Notes: generated by a model not told the origin, from the letters alone. Numbered from the stretch's first letter, positions 1 through 9,730 are shown. The stretch: DNA of 64,000 nt from Thalassoglobus polymorphus (GCF_007744255.1 NZ_CP036267.1:3752001-3816000), one strand, 5' to 3'. Made by a program: numbers and translations.

Positions 1-960
1 GATTGAGACTGAGCCACCGATAAGCTTCTTTCCTCGTCCAGCGACCGAGATTGATTGTGTTTCTGGACCATCATCTTTGAGGAGGAATTCTTTTGCTGCC
101 CGGCAAGAGTGCCAGAGCGAGACCGACTGCCAGGGATCGAGTTGAGTCCCCTGCTCTGCGAATCGTGTCGAGGCCAGATGCGCCAAAGCGAGATCCATAT
201 TGTCCCCCCCAACGAGGAGGTGATTTCCGACAGCGACCCTCTTTAATTCAAGCTCTCCATCGCTTTCAGAAACCGTTACCAAAGTGAGATCGGTCGTCCC
301 TCCGCCGACATCCACCACAAGAACGGCATCTCCGACGTTGAGGATCTTGCGCCACTGATTTCCAGTTTCGTTCAGCCAGGAATACAACGCCGCTTGCGGT
401 TCTTCGAGGAGAACAAATTCTTCCGGCAACCCAGCCTCTTTGGCGGCTTCACGAGTCAGTTCGCGCGCACTGGCATCGAAGGAAGCTGGCACCGTGAGAA
501 CAACTTGCTGATCAGCGAGTTTGCTGTTCGGGAACTGATGATTCCAGGCAGCGACAATGTGCTGCAAGTACGCAGTTGCCGCCTCGACTGGTGAAATCTT
601 GGCGACATCATCCGGAGCATTCCATGGTAAAATTGCTGAGCGGCGATCCACTTTGTGGTAAGCCAACCAGGATTTTGCACCGCCAACTGTCCGATCAGGA
701 ATCTCTGCAGACTGCCTTCTCGCAAATTCGCCAACGACAAATTCCGGAGACTCTTTCCACGGAAGCTCAAAACCTGCCTCGTCTTTGAGTGGGAGATAGA
801 TAAAAGATGGGAGAGACGTGCGATTTTCGATCGTCCCCGGTGCAACCGTTTGTGGAATTTCCAGCAGTGACATCTCAAGAGATTCATCCCCGTAAGGGAC
901 GTAAGCAACGACAGAATTTGTCGTCCCTAAATCGATTCCGATAATATATTCGGCAGACAT
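1..960 (-). CDS. Hsp70 family (DnaK-like) protein, C-terminus beyond the window
   Basis: The first 320 residues of an Hsp70-type ATPase are visible; the gene runs off the left edge. The N-terminus MSAEYIIGIDLGTTNSVVAY carries the phosphate-1 motif (GIDLGTTNS). Around residue 217 DVGGGTTDLTLV is the phosphate-2 motif, and LVGGDNMDLALA follows. LTVPASFDASARELTREAAK and LLEEPQAALYSW also match actin-fold Hsp70s. The ATG start at 958-960 places the motif right at the N-terminus. Spacing inside the ATPase domain differs from housekeeping DnaK, so I read it as a non-canonical paralogue. It lies directly downstream of a DUF2760 gene on the same strand, a pairing known in other bacteria. The client or role is unknown; the peptide-binding domain cannot be seen. 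Confidence 0.9.
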   Translation of the reverse strand, partial: MSAEYIIGIDLGTTNSVVAYVPYGDESLEMSLLEIPQTVAPGTIENRTSLPSFIYLPLKDEAGFELPWKESPEFVVGEFARRQSAEIPDRTVGGAKSWLAYHKVDRRSAILPWNAPDDVAKISPVEAATAYLQHIVAAWNHQFPNSKLADQQVVLTVPASFDASARELTREAAKEAGLPEEFVLLEEPQAALYSWLNETGNQWRKILNVGDAVLVVDVGGGTTDLTLVTVSESDGELELKRVAVGNHLLVGGDNMDLALAHLASTRFAEQGTQLDPWQSVSLWHSCRAAKEFLLKDDGPETQSISVAGRGKKLIGGSVSI

Positions 961-1022
961 AAATTGCTCGACAAGCATTAACAAAAGTTGATTCGACGAC
1001 TTTTCATTCTTCGCTCAAACAT

Positions 1023-1042
1023 TGTTCTCTCAAACGCTGAGA
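1023..1042. repeat. Family A repeat, core only (degenerate)
   Basis: TCTCTCAAACGCTGAGAAAA resembles the central palindrome of the family A intergenic element. The flanking arms are not recognisable, so this is at best a decayed copy. It lies between the Hsp70-like and DUF2760 genes. Confidence 0.35.
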
Positions 1043-1158
1043 AAACGTTCTCTGATGTCCGCTTACGGATCGCGACGGTGTACACATCCTACGCAGTAGA
1101 GGTTGTAAATCGAGCCGGAAATTCGAACAAAAACTAAGCTCCGCAAGCACAAACAGCT

Positions 1159-1701
1159 TTAAGAGACCTCGACTTCTGCGGGAGCCAGAATGGTTTTGTT
1201 TTCCTCTTTGCCGACCCAGTCAGGAAGAGCACATTTCGCAGCTTTCCAGCCAGAATGAACGAGAGTACCAGAAACCGGGCGAGTTTCGACGACGTTTCCG
1301 ATCAGGCGGACTTGCGACGCATCGGTGTTCTCCGTGACTTCAATTGTCGCACCTTCTTCTTGATCAAGACAAGCTTGCAAGCTGAAGTAGCGATCAAAGA
1401 CTTCACGGCAACCACGATGAACGTCTCGCACGGCAGCACCGACTTGTGCATCCTGATATGAACTGAGGTCCTCTTGGATGAAATCGAGCAAGCGGGCTTC
1501 TCGTTGCAATGCTTCGAGAAGAGTCAAAGCTCCGTTTCTCGGTTCTGTCTTTGGCTTTGCGGGCGGTTCCTGAGACTTGGGGGCTGGCTGTTCGATTTTC
1601 GGTCGAGCAGAACCTTCAACGATTTCGTCTAACTGATTTGCAAAGTCCGCATTTCCAAGAACTTTGAAAAAGGTCTTGAATGCAAGAATGAAACGTCCCA
1701 T
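1159..1701 (-). CDS. DUF2760 domain protein
   Basis: A 180-residue protein recognised as DUF2760 by its C-terminal part: LQREARLLDFIQEDLSSYQD, AQVGAAVRDVHRGC, an IGNVV segment, and an ending APAEVEVS. I chose the ATG at 1701 (MGRFILAFKTFFKVL) because it begins where family members usually begin and has an AAGGA ribosome site 9 bases upstream. The open frame continues upstream to 1995, but that part does not resemble the family. DUF2760 genes commonly sit beside Hsp70-like genes, as here (about 200 bp to the Hsp70-like gene, same strand), which suggests a functional pair. The molecular function is unknown. Confidence 0.85.
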   Translation of the reverse strand: MGRFILAFKTFFKVLGNADFANQLDEIVEGSARPKIEQPAPKSQEPPAKPKTEPRNGALTLLEALQREARLLDFIQEDLSSYQDAQVGAAVRDVHRGCREVFDRYFSLQACLDQEEGATIEVTENTDASQVRLIGNVVETRPVSGTLVHSGWKAAKCALPDWVGKEENKTILAPAEVEVS

Positions 1702-2117
1702 CGGGAATAATCCTTGAGATAGATCCAGAAAACTTCGATGAACTTTCTGGGTGTTTTGGTAATTCAAAAAACGTAAATTGAATTCGTAGTGATCGGCCAA
1801 GCGTCGAGAGTACGATCTTAGAACAGCTTGGTGACGATAGTAGTCAATGACGGACTCGATTTCACTTCTCGAAGTAAGGATTCTAACATCCGAAATGCAC
1901 GAACGCTTGATGGCTGATAGTCCTGAAGAATTTGGAACGAGTCGAGACGCCAAGGCGCCTCTCTGAGACATCGACTCGTTCACCAAATTCATCATTCATC
2001 AAATGTTACACTCAGAAACGAATCGTTTCTTTGAGTCTCTCGGGATGAAAACTGAATCTGAAATATCCCTCGCTTTGCGAAGTACAACTGGCGATCACTG
2101 AAATTCAGGATATTTGA

Positions 2118-2200
2118 TAGATCTGATCCTAAAACTTGAAATCACTCTCTCAAACGTTGAGAGAAGCGGCTATTCCAGAGGTTTTCGGACTGGTTCTAGA
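2118..2200 (-). repeat. Family A palindromic element, full copy
   Basis: Reading the minus strand it starts TCTAGAACCAGTCCGAAAAC, has the central TCTCAACGTTTGAGAGA palindrome, and ends near ATCAGATCTA. The two arms are imperfect inverted repeats of each other, so a transcript would fold into one long hairpin. No coding sequence. One of about seven copies in the window. Confidence 0.75.
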
Positions 2201-2224
2201 AACAGCGAGTCATTGAAAGTGGCT

Positions 2225-2272
2225 AGTGGGCAGGAAGAATGATTAGCGGTCCCGCCTTTTTTCCTGCCCACT
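2225..2272. other. Perfect 12-bp inverted repeat (orphan hairpin)
   Basis: AGTGGGCAGGAA at 2225-2236 is repeated exactly in inverse at 2261-2272, with a 24-nt loop containing a smaller GC-rich fold and a T6 run. CTCTTTTCTC follows on the plus strand. It looks like a terminator or a stable RNA fold, but no gene ends just before it. Confidence 0.6.
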
Positions 2273-2424
2273 CTTTTCTCCGGAAGAATCACTTCCCGAT
2301 GAAGAACTCGCGTTGTAAAAAAATCGCATTGTAAAAGTTGGTTCCACGCGAAAAATTTCACTCGATCTCTCGATCAGCCAGTTTGGGATAACACCTCAGC
2401 CAAAGCAATTTCACTTAGTGCAGT

Positions 2425-2458
2425 TTGCGCTACCATGTGCCCGTGAAGAACGCGTTTT
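2425..2458 (-). repeat. Family B element fragment next to family A
   Basis: On the minus strand, GCGTTCTTCACGGGCACATG matches the right part of the family B copy at 23385-23412 almost exactly, and it directly abuts the family A copy at 2459-2540. The same A-then-B junction recurs near 23384. Confidence 0.6.
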
Positions 2459-2540
2459 CCAGAACTGATCCTGAACTTGAAGTTGCTCTCTTAAACGTTG
2501 ATAAAAGCGTCTATTCCAAAGGTTTACGGAATGGTTTTAC
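2459..2540 (-). repeat. Family A palindromic element, diverged copy
   Basis: Same layout as the copy at 2118-2200 (CAGAACTGATCCTGAACTTG end, CTCTTAAACGTTGATAAAAG core, CGGAATGGTTTTAC end) with scattered substitutions. It lies upstream of the STAS gene. Confidence 0.65.
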
Positions 2541-2706
2541 TCAAAAGAGTTCCGCTCCACAAAGCGCCTCTATCGCCTGAACCTCCTGCATCCCCAAAGT
2601 GAACCACGATCCTGCTCAGCGAATTCACTTCTGGGTTGCGTTCCGGAAAAGAATCCCGGACAGTACAATCCTATTGATGTTCTTGGAAAAACAGGGGACC
2701 TTGTTG

Positions 2707-3198
2707 GTGTCATCGACCGAGCCGTATCAACTTTCAGTCTACCAGACTCATATCGAGGTCACGATGAGCCCCCTCATCGCTGAAGGGTCGTGGGCAGACA
2801 TCCAGAAGCTTGGCGATGAAGTGACACGTGAAGCTCAGCAACGTAAATGTCCAACCTGCTTGATCGACCTCTCTTCACTGGATTACATGGGGAGCTCACT
2901 TGTTGCTCTTCTGGTTCGCATCTGGAAAGACGTGAAGGAAAAAAAAGGAGAGATGGTGGTCGTCGCCCATCACCCTCTCATCCGTGAAACGATCGTCCTG
3001 GCCGGACTGGACAAACTCTGGGCAGTTTACACAGATATCGACGGAGCCTATCAGAAAATTGGTGCGCCGCTGAAGAATGGCGACACTCCGAAAAACTTCA
3101 TTTCGATCCTGAGTCAGCGTAAATTTACGGTCGGGATTGTCGTGCTTGTTATTGTCGTTCTAAGTGTGGCACTGTTTGCAATCAACCAACAACCTTAG
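2707..3198 (+). CDS. STAS-domain protein with C-terminal membrane anchor
   Basis: About 163 residues. The body is a STAS (anti-sigma-factor-antagonist-like) domain: an IEV strand, then CLIDLSSLDYMGSSLVALLV, where the conserved serine region (MGSS) normally accepts phosphate, and VVVAHHPLIRETIVLAGLD. The C-terminus is a hydrophobic helix (VGIVVLVIVVLSVALFAI), so the protein is probably tail-anchored in the membrane, which is uncommon for STAS proteins. I favour the GTG start at 2707 because AGGGG lies 9 bases upstream. An ATG at 2677 and a GTG at 2599 are in frame and possible. The secretion-type ATPase gene follows 96 bp later on the same strand. Partner switching by serine phosphorylation is the family role; its partner here is unknown. 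Confidence 0.75.
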   Translation: MSSTEPYQLSVYQTHIEVTMSPLIAEGSWADIQKLGDEVTREAQQRKCPTCLIDLSSLDYMGSSLVALLVRIWKDVKEKKGEMVVVAHHPLIRETIVLAGLDKLWAVYTDIDGAYQKIGAPLKNGDTPKNFISILSQRKFTVGIVVLVIVVLSVALFAINQQP

Positions 3199-3294
3199 CG
3201 CACTCAGACCATCCGAATGCATTCTGCCGAGAGGCAGTGCTAGTCGATGCAGTGCTGACAAATCTAGAGTTATTGAACCGAATAAAGGGAAAAG

Positions 3295-4581
3295 ATGGCA
3301 GACGAAGCAAACTCTGATGTTTCGGCAAGCAAGATCGAAGTCAATAATCAAAAAAGCGACCCGGCTATCCCACCCGAAGCACGTCAGCGAGCCTTACAAG
3401 AGGAGTTGAGCAGTCTCATCGATTTGGTTGGCGTCGAACCGTTGGTCGACATGCTTTTGGAGCGGGCTTTTCAACTCGGTGCGACTGACATTCACCTCGA
3501 CCCACAACCCTCGGGACTCAACCTGCGTCTTCGCCTCGATGGAATTTTGCACGACATTCTTCATCTGGAGGCGGACTACGCGCCGCATATGATTTCTCGC
3601 ATCAAACTGATCTCAGGGATGAACATCACTGAGAAGCGACAAGCACAAGATGGCCGCATTTCAAACGCCATGTTGAATCAGGCTCGCGACATTCGTGTTG
3701 GAACGGGCCCCACAATTTATGGCGAAAGAATCGTCATGCGGCTGATGCCTGACCATACTCAGTTTACATCACTCGATGAACTTGGCATGCATGCCAAACA
3801 AATTGAAGCGGTCAACAAAGCGATCCAAACACCTCATGGAATGATTTTGAGTGTGGGGCCGGTCGGGTCCGGGAAGAGTACGACAACATATAGTTGTCTG
3901 GAAGCGATCAATTCACCAGAACAATCGCTGGTCACTATCGAAGACCCTGTCGAACGTCGTATTGCAGGAGTGAACCAGATTCAGATCGACAACAAAATCA
4001 AATTTGGTTTTGTTGAAGCTCTTCGCGGAGTTCTGCGGCAAGATCCAGACGTCATCATGGTCGGAGAAATCCGGGACGCGGAGACGGCGCACATCGCAGT
4101 CCGGGCCGGCCTGATGGGGACGCAGGTTCTCAGCACGTTGCACGCTGGAGACACTGGCTCAACGCTTGATATGTTTCGTGAGTTTCAAATTCCACGCATG
4201 TTCCTGTCGGATGCCATCAACTGCATTATCGCTCAGCGACTTCTTCGGAAGATCTGCCCCAAAAGCAGAGAAACTTACACACCTGATAGTTCGACCTGCC
4301 AAATTCTCGGGATCGATCCGCAACGTGCCAGCCACACGCAACTTGTCCGTGGAGTCCCCTCGGATGAAAACTTCCACACCGGCTACTTCGGACGTACGGG
4401 TGTCTTTGAAGTGATGGCGGTCGATCATGAATTGAGACAACTCATCCTCTCTGGAAAATCAGGTCGTCAGGTTTATGAACTTGCACGAGAAAAAGGGATG
4501 GCAACTCTCGAACAGAGCGCTCGAGAAAAAGTCCTCTCCGGAATCACAACAGTCGAAGAACTGATTCGCGTAACGGTTTAG
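3295..4581 (+). CDS. Short GspE/PilB-family secretion or pilus ATPase
   Basis: A 428-residue hexameric type II/IV secretion ATPase. It has an N-terminal N2-like domain (ATDIHLDP near 64), Walker [10 protein letters not shown] (188-196), Asp box TIEDPVE (214-220), Walker [12 protein letters not shown] (251-261) and His box VLSTLHAGD (278-286). [11 protein letters not shown] motif follows near the end. It lacks the N1 domain that binds GspL. The zinc tetracysteine insert of GspE/PilB is degenerate: only one cysteine (ICPKS, C321) remains and no CxxC pair. ATG 3295 follows AAAGGGA. No other secretion genes are adjacent, so it either serves a system encoded elsewhere or is a stand-alone paralogue. 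Its stop codon TAG lies at the edge of a family B-like sequence. Confidence 0.9.
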   Translation: MADEANSDVSASKIEVNNQKSDPAIPPEARQRALQEELSSLIDLVGVEPLVDMLLERAFQLGATDIHLDPQPSGLNLRLRLDGILHDILHLEADYAPHMISRIKLISGMNITEKRQAQDGRISNAMLNQARDIRVGTGPTIYGERIVMRLMPDHTQFTSLDELGMHAKQIEAVNKAIQTPHGMILSVGPVGSGKSTTTYSCLEAINSPEQSLVTIEDPVERRIAGVNQIQIDNKIKFGFVEALRGVLRQDPDVIMVGEIRDAETAHIAVRAGLMGTQVLSTLHAGDTGSTLDMFREFQIPRMFLSDAINCIIAQRLLRKICPKSRETYTPDSSTCQILGIDPQRASHTQLVRGVPSDENFHTGYFGRTGVFEVMAVDHELRQLILSGKSGRQVYELAREKGMATLEQSAREKVLSGITTVEELIRVTV

Positions 4582-4620
4582 CACCGAGGCGGCGCTCATG
4601 TGCCCGTGAACTTTATCAGT
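4579..4620 (+). repeat. Family B element remnant after GspE-like gene
   Basis: TAGCACCGAGG...CATGTGCCCGTGAA resembles the right half of family B (TAGAGCAT...GTGCCCGTGAA in reverse). The TAG is the stop codon of the preceding ATPase gene. Short and weak. Confidence 0.4.
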
Positions 4621-4756
4621 CCGGCGTCAGTATTTGCGGCTCACCTGTTCGAACAATAAATCAAATAAGCCAGCTGACGTCACTGTCACATGGTGAAGGT
4701 GGAGCAGCACTCTCTCTACTCGTGTGGCACGATGATATGCGAAGCTCGACGGAGGC

Positions 4757-7700
4757 TTATCGCACTGGTGCTCGCTGAGAAGGAGGGCGGAACGTTTGAC
4801 CTTTCTCGATCGCCTCTGTGAATTCTCGGAACGCATCATCCAACGGGCCGATTCGTGGCTGAACAACCGCGACGGGTTCACTGACTGTCCCCATGACCTG
4901 AACTCGAATCCAGTTGTTTCCGAGAATTTTTGTGAGTGGTCTTAAGATGCGAACGCTGTTATTGGGGCGAGAATCAAACGAGAGGTTGATCAACGATTGC
5001 CCTCCCCCAGCAAAGCCGACGACTCCTTTTCCAATCAAATTCAGAGCGTCTCCACGCAACTCAATTCTCGAGAAATCCAGGAGTTCATTTTGGATGTCGA
5101 ACTCGCCATACGAATAATTGAATGCGGTGTCACCGACTGGTCGGAAATTGATCAGCGAGAACATTTGAGCAAATGCTGGAAGATCCATGATCGCTGCCGG
5201 AACGATTTGCACCCACCCCTTGCCGACCATTGCCTTCGCAGAGGGTCCCATGCCTCGCACCGACATTAACCCGTTCACCTTACCCTTCAGATTTTGCGCA
5301 TTCTTGAATTGATCAGCTGCCCAGGTTGCAAGCTCAACATCGTTGATATTGACCTCTGCTTGATACTGAGTGAGTTCTGGACGATCAGCAAGTAAAACCG
5401 CTGCATCGAAACCGATTTGACCATCATACAAATCAGCTCTGAGTTGCTTGTTTGCGTAGGGATTCGCTGCGGTGAACTTCACAGGAGGATTGATAAACTT
5501 GGGTTTGCCAACCACAAGCCGATTCTCTTCCAAATGAAATGGAGACCGTACGTTTGAAAATGGCATACCCATCGCGATTGCGTATTCGAGATCAATAGCC
5601 CCTTCCATACGCAACTTCTGGCCATCCCATAACCCATCCGTGATATCGACTTTTCCGGTGACGTTTTCAAGCGGAACGCCTGCAACCAGAGAGTTGTTTT
5701 TAAGGACCGCTTGAAGGTTCCACCGGGCAGTCACGATCTCTTCATCAGAGACCCAACCACGCATATCAACGGTGAGATGGAGGTTCACATTCCCTTGCAA
5801 ATCCATCGCTTTCAACGGAGCAGAAATCGCTTCCGGAAGTGCACGGCTGAGTTCGTCATCGAACTTTGCTTGAACCAGCTTCAAGTCTCCAAAATGAACT
5901 TCCCAGGCAACTTCACCCGTAGGGGGAACAGCAACGAACGCTGGCCATTTGGGATCAGTCCCGTTGATTTCCAGATACGAAGAGTCATGCCAACCGTGGA
6001 GCGAATGGATGTTGAGTCGCTGTCCATCCCAGTCCAATGCTCCAACGACATCGGTCCACTTGTATGGAAACGAAGCGGGAGTAATCGTTCCATCCTTCCA
6101 CTGAATTCCATTGAGAGTGACAGCAGTGGGGGTCCCCGGACTCCAGGCAAGAGCGATTTTATCAATATCAATTGTTCCGCCGAGAGCGAAATCGTCCCAG
6201 ACCGTTGAGATATGCGGGGCACTGACCAGCGAAGCTTTCTTCAAATCTCCGTCAATGGGGACTCGAACTGCTCGAAGGTCCAACGACAATTGCCCGGGTT
6301 TCTTTTGAGAATCAAATTTCCCACTCCCGTTCAGGTGAGCATGACCGTGGCGTGCCTTCAATTCGCTGAAGTACCAGACATCCCCCTTGAGACCATCAAA
6401 CGAGACGTCTCCACTAAAATCTTCTAGTTCATAAGGAAATCCAACAAAGTTCAGCGACGACTCCCGGACATTGCCAACGAGTTGCATTTCAAACTTATCT
6501 TGCGTGGTCTCGTCTCGAATGAAGCGAGCTGATAAGTCGACGACTCCTTTCATCCGCAAAGATTCGATGGCCGATTTAACTCCCGCCTGTTCGCGACGGC
6601 CGAATGCATTGATGAACTTGTCATCAATCGGCACATTGTTCACGACAATCGAAAACTCTGCGTCTCTGCTTTCAGTTCCGTCTCCAAAACTTCCAGTCAA
6701 CTGCAAAGGATTTCCCGCAGCCTGCCCGTTCATTCTGATTTGAAATCCGCCTCCCTGATGAACAATTTCTCCTGAAACCTGCTCGACAGGATAGCGGAAG
6801 TGATCATGAACAATTCGACAATCTCGAGCTGTAAATTTTCGTAATTTTCCGGACCAATCTTTCCCTGCCAACTGAGAGACATCGACATCGAGGTCAAAAA
6901 TCCCCGACGGGCTGAGTAGCTGATAAAGACGCAACAGGTCGTTCGGTAAAACCGATTGAATTCGCTGATCAATTTTTAAATGAGTCGCTTTCACCACGAA
7001 ATTTTTCGACCAGTCCGGCCCAACTCTTTGAGCGACCCCATCAATAAAGAGCGAGCTTTGATTATTTGAAGCTTGAAAGTTCTCGACCTTCAGCCTGTTC
7101 GGAGTCGCTTCGATTTTCGCTCGGACGTCGTACAACGGGATAGGAAGAAATAGATCGGAAAGCTGTCCATGCTCAATTTCTGCCTGGACAGAATAATCGA
7201 GTGGGGCATCCTTACTTATACGACCTGCTGAGAATTGAAGCTTCAGATCGGCACGAATGAAGGATTCCCCGCTTTGAGGCGTTCCCTCTGGACCTTCCGG
7301 AGCAATTGCTAACGGGATTCCCTGCCCATTTGATGAGACCGTTTTGAGCTGCTGGTTTTGCCTCGTCCGTTCCTGACGGGCAAGATATTGTGGTGTCTGA
7401 TGAAGCTCAGCGAGCCTTGCTCCGACTTCGGGTATCCAGAGCCCTGTTTTATCGAGCATCGGTTCATTGATGCGAATTGTGCCAGCACTCCCAGCGAGTT
7501 TCCACTCTCCAGTTTGAGCGTCGAAAAGACCATCCAGCGAGACCGGTCCCAGAGAGTCTGCCACTGCTCTCCCAACGATTTCGTATCGTTGACGAGCCTC
7601 TGGTGAAATCTGCAAATCGATCCCCTGACACAAAAGCGAATGCACTGGCCCATTGGGAATTGATTGCAGCCCAATCCGAATCTGACCATTCTTGATGACG

Positions 7701-8137
7701 ACAGCTGGGGAGTACTCTTGCTTTGGCTTTGGTGGAGTCAGCTGTTGCCAATTCCAGAGCCCCTCTGCACTCCGTGTGGCAAATAGCTGCGGTGAGTTCA
7801 ACTCAACCCGTTTGACCAGGATTCGCCGTGAATCCTGAAGCAGTTTCCCGTCGACAGTCACTGTCAACTGAGGGATTTTCGCCAGAGGGGCGCCACTCTT
7901 TTGTGATTGAATATCCAGCTCAGTGATCACGAGTTGCGAACCGTTGACCAGATTCGCACTCTGAAAACTGACGCGACAATCAACAAAAATTGTCTCGATC
8001 GCTTTCGCCACTGCGTTGTGGATGAGTACATCTTTTTGCGACCAAAAGTGCAAACCGACAGCCCCAGCTGCGATGACAGTCACCAACAGCAGCATCAGCA
8101 TCCATTGCAGTGTTCCTCGGATTCCGTCCCAAGTCAC
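4757..8137 (-). CDS. Large AsmA/TamB-like membrane-anchored protein
   Basis: An 1126-residue protein with one N-terminal membrane helix (WMLMLLLVTVIAAGAVGL) followed by a long, beta-rich periplasmic body. The first domain (LVITELDIQ, KIPQLTVTVDGKLL, RRILVKRVELNSPQLF) is typical of AsmA-like proteins. The C-terminal part (GKGVVGFAGGG, VMGTVSEPVAVVQPRIGPLD) resembles the AsmA_2/YhdP-like end. Known relatives form bridge-like channels that move lipids between membranes; that role is inferred here. The start is GTG at 8137 (MTWDGIRGTLQ); an ATG twelve codons in is possible. It is the second gene of a minus-strand pair behind a GT39 glycosyltransferase, separated by a family B repeat. Confidence 0.8.
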   Translation of the reverse strand: MTWDGIRGTLQWMLMLLLVTVIAAGAVGLHFWSQKDVLIHNAVAKAIETIFVDCRVSFQSANLVNGSQLVITELDIQSQKSGAPLAKIPQLTVTVDGKLLQDSRRILVKRVELNSPQLFATRSAEGLWNWQQLTPPKPKQEYSPAVVIKNGQIRIGLQSIPNGPVHSLLCQGIDLQISPEARQRYEIVGRAVADSLGPVSLDGLFDAQTGEWKLAGSAGTIRINEPMLDKTGLWIPEVGARLAELHQTPQYLARQERTRQNQQLKTVSSNGQGIPLAIAPEGPEGTPQSGESFIRADLKLQFSAGRISKDAPLDYSVQAEIEHGQLSDLFLPIPLYDVRAKIEATPNRLKVENFQASNNQSSLFIDGVAQRVGPDWSKNFVVKATHLKIDQRIQSVLPNDLLRLYQLLSPSGIFDLDVDVSQLAGKDWSGKLRKFTARDCRIVHDHFRYPVEQVSGEIVHQGGGFQIRMNGQAAGNPLQLTGSFGDGTESRDAEFSIVVNNVPIDDKFINAFGRREQAGVKSAIESLRMKGVVDLSARFIRDETTQDKFEMQLVGNVRESSLNFVGFPYELEDFSGDVSFDGLKGDVWYFSELKARHGHAHLNGSGKFDSQKKPGQLSLDLRAVRVPIDGDLKKASLVSAPHISTVWDDFALGGTIDIDKIALAWSPGTPTAVTLNGIQWKDGTITPASFPYKWTDVVGALDWDGQRLNIHSLHGWHDSSYLEINGTDPKWPAFVAVPPTGEVAWEVHFGDLKLVQAKFDDELSRALPEAISAPLKAMDLQGNVNLHLTVDMRGWVSDEEIVTARWNLQAVLKNNSLVAGVPLENVTGKVDITDGLWDGQKLRMEGAIDLEYAIAMGMPFSNVRSPFHLEENRLVVGKPKFINPPVKFTAANPYANKQLRADLYDGQIGFDAAVLLADRPELTQYQAEVNINDVELATWAADQFKNAQNLKGKVNGLMSVRGMGPSAKAMVGKGWVQIVPAAIMDLPAFAQMFSLINFRPVGDTAFNYSYGEFDIQNELLDFSRIELRGDALNLIGKGVVGFAGGGQSLINLSFDSRPNNSVRILRPLTKILGNNWIRVQVMGTVSEPVAVVQPRIGPLDDAFREFTEAIEKGQTFRPPSQRAPVR

Positions 8138-8151
8138 AAGTTCGATCCGTC

Positions 8152-8250
8152 TAGAGCATCTTCAAAAAATGTTCGCATTCTGTCTCGTGGAGATCAGCGA
8201 TTCACCACATGCAAATCACACTTCGCGGGCACAAGGAACACGAAAGTGGC
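8152..8250 (+). repeat. Family B element between GT39 and AsmA-like genes
   Basis: Starts CTAGAGCATCTT, contains ATTCTGTCTCGTGGAGA and CTTCGCGGGCACAAGG, all family B landmarks in the right order. The right end has diverged. It fills the gap between two minus-strand genes. Confidence 0.65.
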
Positions 8251-8258
8251 TTAACACA

Positions 8259-9527
8259 TCAATCCGCTCGACGCTTCGATTCATCATTCAACCTTCCACA
8301 AATCGACAAAATGCCAATCGCTGAAAGCACCAGCAACGGGGCTTCTGCCGGGAGTCGATAACGTAATGAGCTGACGAAAATCATATGTAAGCCCGCGAAG
8401 TAGAATATCGGGCCGGCACAAACGACAATAGACCAGTTTTTCTCCCAAATCTTCCAAGCCCCCCAGGCTGCCAAGAAAAAAACAGGGATCGTGTACAAAC
8501 AGAGACCAATCCGTATGAGCGCTTTATCGAACTGCGCGGCATTGGGCCACGGTTTCCAATACCGCCACAGCTTCGCCCCCGCCAAACTGACGACTCTTGA
8601 AGGATTCGCCTTGGCGAACTCCCACGACCTGCGTTGATACTCCTTGTCGACTTCGTACTCTGTCATCTCGTTGGGCAACTGGTCGTCATCGAAAAATCGC
8701 ATGTCGCTCGCCCCCGTCGCTTGTGGATTGAGACCATCGTACAAGCTCGGTCCCATCCAAAATGTCGTCAGCTTGAAGTGTCCAGAAACATTTTGATTCC
8801 GAACTCCCCAAGGGAGCAGAACGAGAACCATCCCCAACGTCATCAGAACCGCAGCGATGCCACTATTCCAACGTGGTGAAATGAACGCAAGCAACAGGAA
8901 GCCCAGAAGAGGACCGACCAAAATCCAACTTGGCTTCGTGTAAACGCCAAGACCAATCAGGATTCCGGTCAAGAGTGCCCACCCGCAAACCTTCGAAACC
9001 GAAACCGAACTCTGGGTGAGTTGCTCAATTAACGAAACGGCTCCAAGTAGAGACAACAACATCGTAAATCCGAAGAGCGTCTCAGAGAGAATCACGCCCG
9101 AAAAGCCGATCGATGCCGGGGAGATCGCTAAAAGGGCAGCCGCGATCAACCCTGCTGCAGACGAATGAATTCGCTTTCCAAGCAGATAGAGCAATCCACA
9201 CGAGAGGGCTCCCAATGTTGCCAACAGAATTCGAGCAGCGAAGCGGCTCTCGCCAAAGATGGAAATCGAGATCGCCAAAACTGCGGGAAGTCCCGGCATC
9301 CGATGAACAGACCTCGGCGGAGAATGGATCGCATAGTCTTCGCCTTTAACGATTGTCTTCGCCAGATCCCAATACCCTTCAGCATCTCCCGAGATCAAGT
9401 AATCTCGCCCCGTTGCATCGAGACGTTCCTGTAACCAGACAACGAAGCCGGCTCTCAACACGAGCGCAACCAGAAGAATGAGCAACAGCAATCGACGATC
9501 ATATTGAGAGTGACACGCCGATTTCAT
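8259..9527 (-). CDS. Glycosyltransferase family 39/ArnT-like membrane protein
   Basis: A 422-residue polytopic membrane protein. The N-terminal helix (LLLLILLVALVLRAGFVVWL) is followed by an acidic luminal motif (DAEGYWDLAKTI) and HRMPGLPAVLA, the usual pattern of the GT39/ArnT/PMT (GT-C) superfamily, where the first extracytoplasmic loop carries the catalytic aspartate. About ten hydrophobic segments follow. These enzymes move sugars from polyprenyl-phosphate carriers to lipids or proteins on the periplasmic side; substrate unknown. ATG at 9527. Its gene is divergent from malate dehydrogenase, 233 bp away. Confidence 0.8.
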   Translation of the reverse strand: MKSACHSQYDRRLLLLILLVALVLRAGFVVWLQERLDATGRDYLISGDAEGYWDLAKTIVKGEDYAIHSPPRSVHRMPGLPAVLAISISIFGESRFAARILLATLGALSCGLLYLLGKRIHSSAAGLIAAALLAISPASIGFSGVILSETLFGFTMLLSLLGAVSLIEQLTQSSVSVSKVCGWALLTGILIGLGVYTKPSWILVGPLLGFLLLAFISPRWNSGIAAVLMTLGMVLVLLPWGVRNQNVSGHFKLTTFWMGPSLYDGLNPQATGASDMRFFDDDQLPNEMTEYEVDKEYQRRSWEFAKANPSRVVSLAGAKLWRYWKPWPNAAQFDKALIRIGLCLYTIPVFFLAAWGAWKIWEKNWSIVVCAGPIFYFAGLHMIFVSSLRYRLPAEAPLLVLSAIGILSICGRLNDESKRRAD

Positions 9528-9730
9528 AGGGAGTCTGCTTTGTGATTCAATATCAATGATGAAAAGTGGATAAATTTGAGGGAATGTCGGTTCCAGTCTA
9601 TCTCACGCGACTGGATTTTGAACAGCATGATTTTCTCACTTTCAGACGATCCTGCTGTTACGTTTGCCCCATGTTTGTGAAAACGATAAAAGGGTTGAAT
9701 GGAGTTCTTGAGAAGACTTCGACAGGAATT

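Larger units (their letters stand above)
1702..2706. other. Gene-poor kilobase with repeats and an orphan hairpin
   Basis: No convincing gene in about 1 kb between divergent genes. It holds two family A repeat copies (2118-2200 and 2459-2540), part of a family B element (2425-2458), and a strong inverted repeat at 2225-2272. Promoters for DUF2760 (leftward) and the STAS gene (rightward) should also be here, but I cannot place them. Confidence 0.6.

Noticed and set aside
2118..2540. CRISPR array from repeated palindromes
   Set aside because: Copies are few, unequally spaced, diverged and found singly throughout the window; no cas genes.
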